A DNA stretch of 64,000 nucleotides from CAZILN01 sp964540005 (lineage in GTDB: Bacteria; Bacteroidota; Bacteroidia; Bacteroidales; SM23-62), in assembly GCA_964540005.1 (NCBI GenBank), contig CAZILN010000275.1:14666-78665 (forward strand), read 5' to 3'. Made by a program: the position numbers and the translations under genes. How positions within the stretch are numbered: the stretch's first letter is position 1; each line of letters begins with the position of its first letter. Under the pieces are notes generated by a model. That model did no database searches, was not told the DNA's origin, and was given only the letters and a program-made list of their open reading frames with translations. Shown one piece after another: positions 62,000 to 64,000 of the stretch.

Positions 62000-64000
62000 T
62001 TATATCCGCAGGCGCAGCTGGAAGTTGATCTCCGATTTATGCTTCCCTTCAATTTCATCCAATCCGGACCCTATAGTTTGTGCGTTCGGATAGTAAGTAT
62101 CAGACAGTTTCAGCCAGAGGTCAATATGCTCCGAAAGGGAATATTTGGCATTCAGGTATGTCCTGATTCCTTTACCGTGGAAAGAGGGAACTCGCATGGC
62201 ATAGAGCACATCATGTTCATATAGATAGATCCTGGAATCATATCCTTCAGTATCAAACATACAGTACCTGAAAGTAAATGACATCCTTGCGCTTTCGGGC
62301 CGGTACAGGATGTCATGATACAGGAGGTAGCCGGACTGCCTCATGTCCTGTTTTTCATATAGTGTCAATTCCAGCCTGTCCTGGAAAATGATCTCCTTGG
62401 TCAGTGAATAGGAAAAATGCATCCTAAGCCGGTCCAGGTGCTCCCTTACCACATCATCAATGCCCGGCGATTCCAGGCGGGTATTTTCCGGTTTTGAATC
62501 CCTTTTATACCGGAAATAGGCAGAAAAATCATCTGTAAACCGGTATTCGGCCTGCAGCAACAGATCGTAACCGGAACCTGATACGGTGTTCACATACCGG
62601 GTGAGCCAGGGGAAGCTGTATGAATCAAGCGATCCGGTAAAGGTCCATTTGGGAAAGGGATCCAGAACGGCCCCGACATACAGTCCGTGTTCATTGCTGT
62701 TGGTTGAGGATTCCCTGAAGGCATTCCCGTAAAGGGCATAGTAATCCGGCTGGTATAGCCTGTGGATGACGGACAAGGATAATTCCGGAGATAGGGACAT
62801 GCTGGCCCCGTTAAGCATAGCCAGTGAATGCCTGTCATTCATCCCTGCTTCACCAAACAGGATGATCTTTTTCCACCCAAGCTGGTAATCAAGCCCTGTA
62901 TTGAAACCGTTTGCCCCGGAAAAATAACTGGATGATTGTACCGGATCAGGATTTTTCCGTTCTCCGTCGAAATGGTAATTCATAAAGGAAAATCCTATCC
63001 TGCCATTAGAGAGCCTGCGTGAAAAGTGTGCGCCGGCGATGGTTTCACGAATGGACTTTTCATCTTCGATCTCCCTGGGCAGGGCATGCAGGCCACTTGT
63101 CTGGAAGGAGGAAAATTCAGTTAGTTCTTCATCGCTGCTATCTGCGGCGATGATATTGGCATCGACCTTTTTATATGAAAGGAAAGTAGTCAGGTCAAAA
63201 CTGCCAAGTTCTACAGTACTGCTGATCCCGCGCAGGAACCGGTTCTCATCCACGGAACTGTACCTGCGGATATCCTGGTTCTTCTTTCGCACATTCAATA
63301 CATCCGGAGACTTGCCAAAAGAGAGTCCCGACCAGATATTCAAACCCTGTCCCATCCCCACCTGGTAGTCCCCCAGCACCAGCCTCTTAATTTTCCAGAC
63401 ATCATCCACCTGGAGGTAGGCGGAGTAAAAATCAAATCCATGCCTGTTGCTGCCCCTGAAGAATTCCTCGCCTGCATCTTTCTCGGCTGTCACACCGGCG
63501 TATATCTTTTTCCCGGATGTGAAGGAATAACGGGTGTAGAGTTTCACCGGGCTCCCTGTATAGCGTGAGTTGGGACTGGCTGCAAGCAGGCTGTCATCTA
63601 TTTCGGCATATCCCTTTCTCTTCTGGAGTACGGCAGTACTTCTCAACAATAGCTGGTGGTGATTTTTCGGTCTTGCCTGTCCGGATGGCATTTCACGTAT
63701 CCCGCTCTGTTCCTGGTCGAGGGAGATGAGAGGCGAGATCAGTTCAGCGAGTCCGGGAGTAAATCCATCCACATTTGACAGTTCATTCATTGACAGGAGA
63801 TTCCCGTTGGATTCTATGTAATCCAACAGGTTCACAATCTGTGAATGGGTAAGGAGATACAGCTTTTCAAGATCTTCATAGCTGGCCGTATTCAATACCA
63901 GGGGATTTTCCATATAATAAAGGAGGTCATTGAAGAGGGTAATGTAGTCAATGTCCTCCTCTTCTGTGACTATTTCCCCGAGAAGGTCTTCAACAAGTTC
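62000..64000 (-). CDS. Outer-membrane helix-hairpin-helix protein (ComEA-like N-terminal region), 5' end beyond the window
   Basis: The frame is open from the stop at 62000 to the right edge: 666 visible residues, with no definite start inside. Near the edge it is acidic (EEEDIDYITLFNDLL), then ENPLVLNTASYEDLEKLYLLT and LLSMNELSNVDGF, two helix-hairpin-helix units like those of ComEA-type proteins. The remaining 550 or so residues alternate strands ending in aromatics (for example YRFTDDFSAYFRYKRD) up to a terminal INFQLRLRI, as in an outer-membrane beta-barrel. This combination is typical of Bacteroidota; a role in DNA uptake or secretion is not established. Confidence 0.82.
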   Translation of the reverse strand, partial: ELVEDLLGEIVTEEEDIDYITLFNDLLYYMENPLVLNTASYEDLEKLYLLTHSQIVNLLDYIESNGNLLSMNELSNVDGFTPGLAELISPLISLDQEQSGIREMPSGQARPKNHHQLLLRSTAVLQKRKGYAEIDDSLLAASPNSRYTGSPVKLYTRYSFTSGKKIYAGVTAEKDAGEEFFRGSNRHGFDFYSAYLQVDDVWKIKRLVLGDYQVGMGQGLNIWSGLSFGKSPDVLNVRKKNQDIRRYSSVDENRFLRGISSTVELGSFDLTTFLSYKKVDANIIAADSSDEELTEFSSFQTSGLHALPREIEDEKSIRETIAGAHFSRRLSNGRIGFSFMNYHFDGERKNPDPVQSSSYFSGANGFNTGLDYQLGWKKIILFGEAGMNDRHSLAMLNGASMSLSPELSLSVIHRLYQPDYYALYGNAFRESSTNSNEHGLYVGAVLDPFPKWTFTGSLDSYSFPWLTRYVNTVSGSGYDLLLQAEYRFTDDFSAYFRYKRDSKPENTRLESPGIDDVVREHLDRLRMHFSYSLTKEIIFQDRLELTLYEKQDMRQSGYLLYHDILYRPESARMSFTFRYCMFDTEGYDSRIYLYEHDVLYAMRVPSFHGKGIRTYLNAKYSLSEHIDLWLKLSDTYYPNAQTIGSGLDEIEGKHKSEINFQLRLRI

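Noticed and set aside
1..64000. CRISPR arrays, tRNA or rRNA genes, complete insertion sequences
   Set aside because: No regularly spaced repeats, no cloverleaf or rRNA-like stretches, and no transposase motifs were found by eye.

Overview
The window looks like an ordinary chromosome segment of a Bacteroidota bacterium, probably Bacteroidales-like. The evidence is the gene order purH-mreB-mreC-mreD-pbp2-rodA; many copies of the Bacteroidota promoter element TAnnTTTG just upstream of genes; families typical of the phylum (DUF5916 outer-membrane protein, YARHG, FtsX-type permeases ending in NPADSLRYE, lysyl-tRNA synthetase with a C-terminal extension, a helix-hairpin-helix outer-membrane protein); and lipoprotein glycoside hydrolases. 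I see no rRNA, tRNA, CRISPR array, complete insertion sequence or prophage.

Layout. 1-5.9 kb is the most accessory-looking part: the tail of a NifX-type cofactor-domain protein, an AmrS-type radical SAM enzyme, a CPA2 cation/proton antiporter, a second NifX-type protein, a long AT-rich gap holding a GC-richer island with two hairpins, and an MNT/HepT toxin-antitoxin pair. 5.9-13.5 kb holds an alpha/beta hydrolase, a HAMP-GAF membrane sensor, a MalY/PatB C-S lyase, rsmA, mgtE and an orphan MacB-type permease. 13.6-21 kb is purH and the cell-elongation operon (mreBCD, PBP2, RodA). 21-27 kb carries a KamA-family radical SAM enzyme, acpH, a cyclic-2,3-diphosphoglycerate-synthetase-like protein, pgi and lipA.

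27-32.4 kb is a compact regulatory module: an NtrY-like histidine kinase, an NtrC-like sigma-54 activator, and a divergent two-domain FtsX permease behind a near-consensus -24/-12 promoter with upstream dyads. 32.4-43.8 kb has two secreted PQQ-like beta-propeller proteins, a YARHG lipoprotein-like protein, menG/ubiE, an FtsX permease broken by one in-frame amber codon, a TIM-barrel lipoprotein and a GH127 lipoprotein. 43.7-55.3 kb has a periplasmic peroxiredoxin, a J-motif plus leucine-rich-repeat protein, DUF5916, a class C beta-lactamase-like lipoprotein, a Tat-exported aldo/keto reductase with iron-sulfur motifs, a GH67/GH20-like lipoprotein, YccF, and two damaged copies of one secreted LRR family. 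55.4-64 kb has lysS, an exported NagA-like deacetylase with nagB, lipB, recJ, and the 3'-part of an outer-membrane helix-hairpin-helix protein that runs off the right edge.

How the genes work together: MreBCD/PBP2/RodA form the elongasome. LipB and LipA are the two successive steps of lipoate assembly, at separate sites. NagA/NagB would convert N-acetylglucosamine-6-phosphate to fructose-6-phosphate, which Pgi interconverts with glucose-6-phosphate, although this NagA carries an export signal. Several starts were moved from the longest reading frame to a downstream ATG because a promoter element or a Shine-Dalgarno sequence lies between the two.
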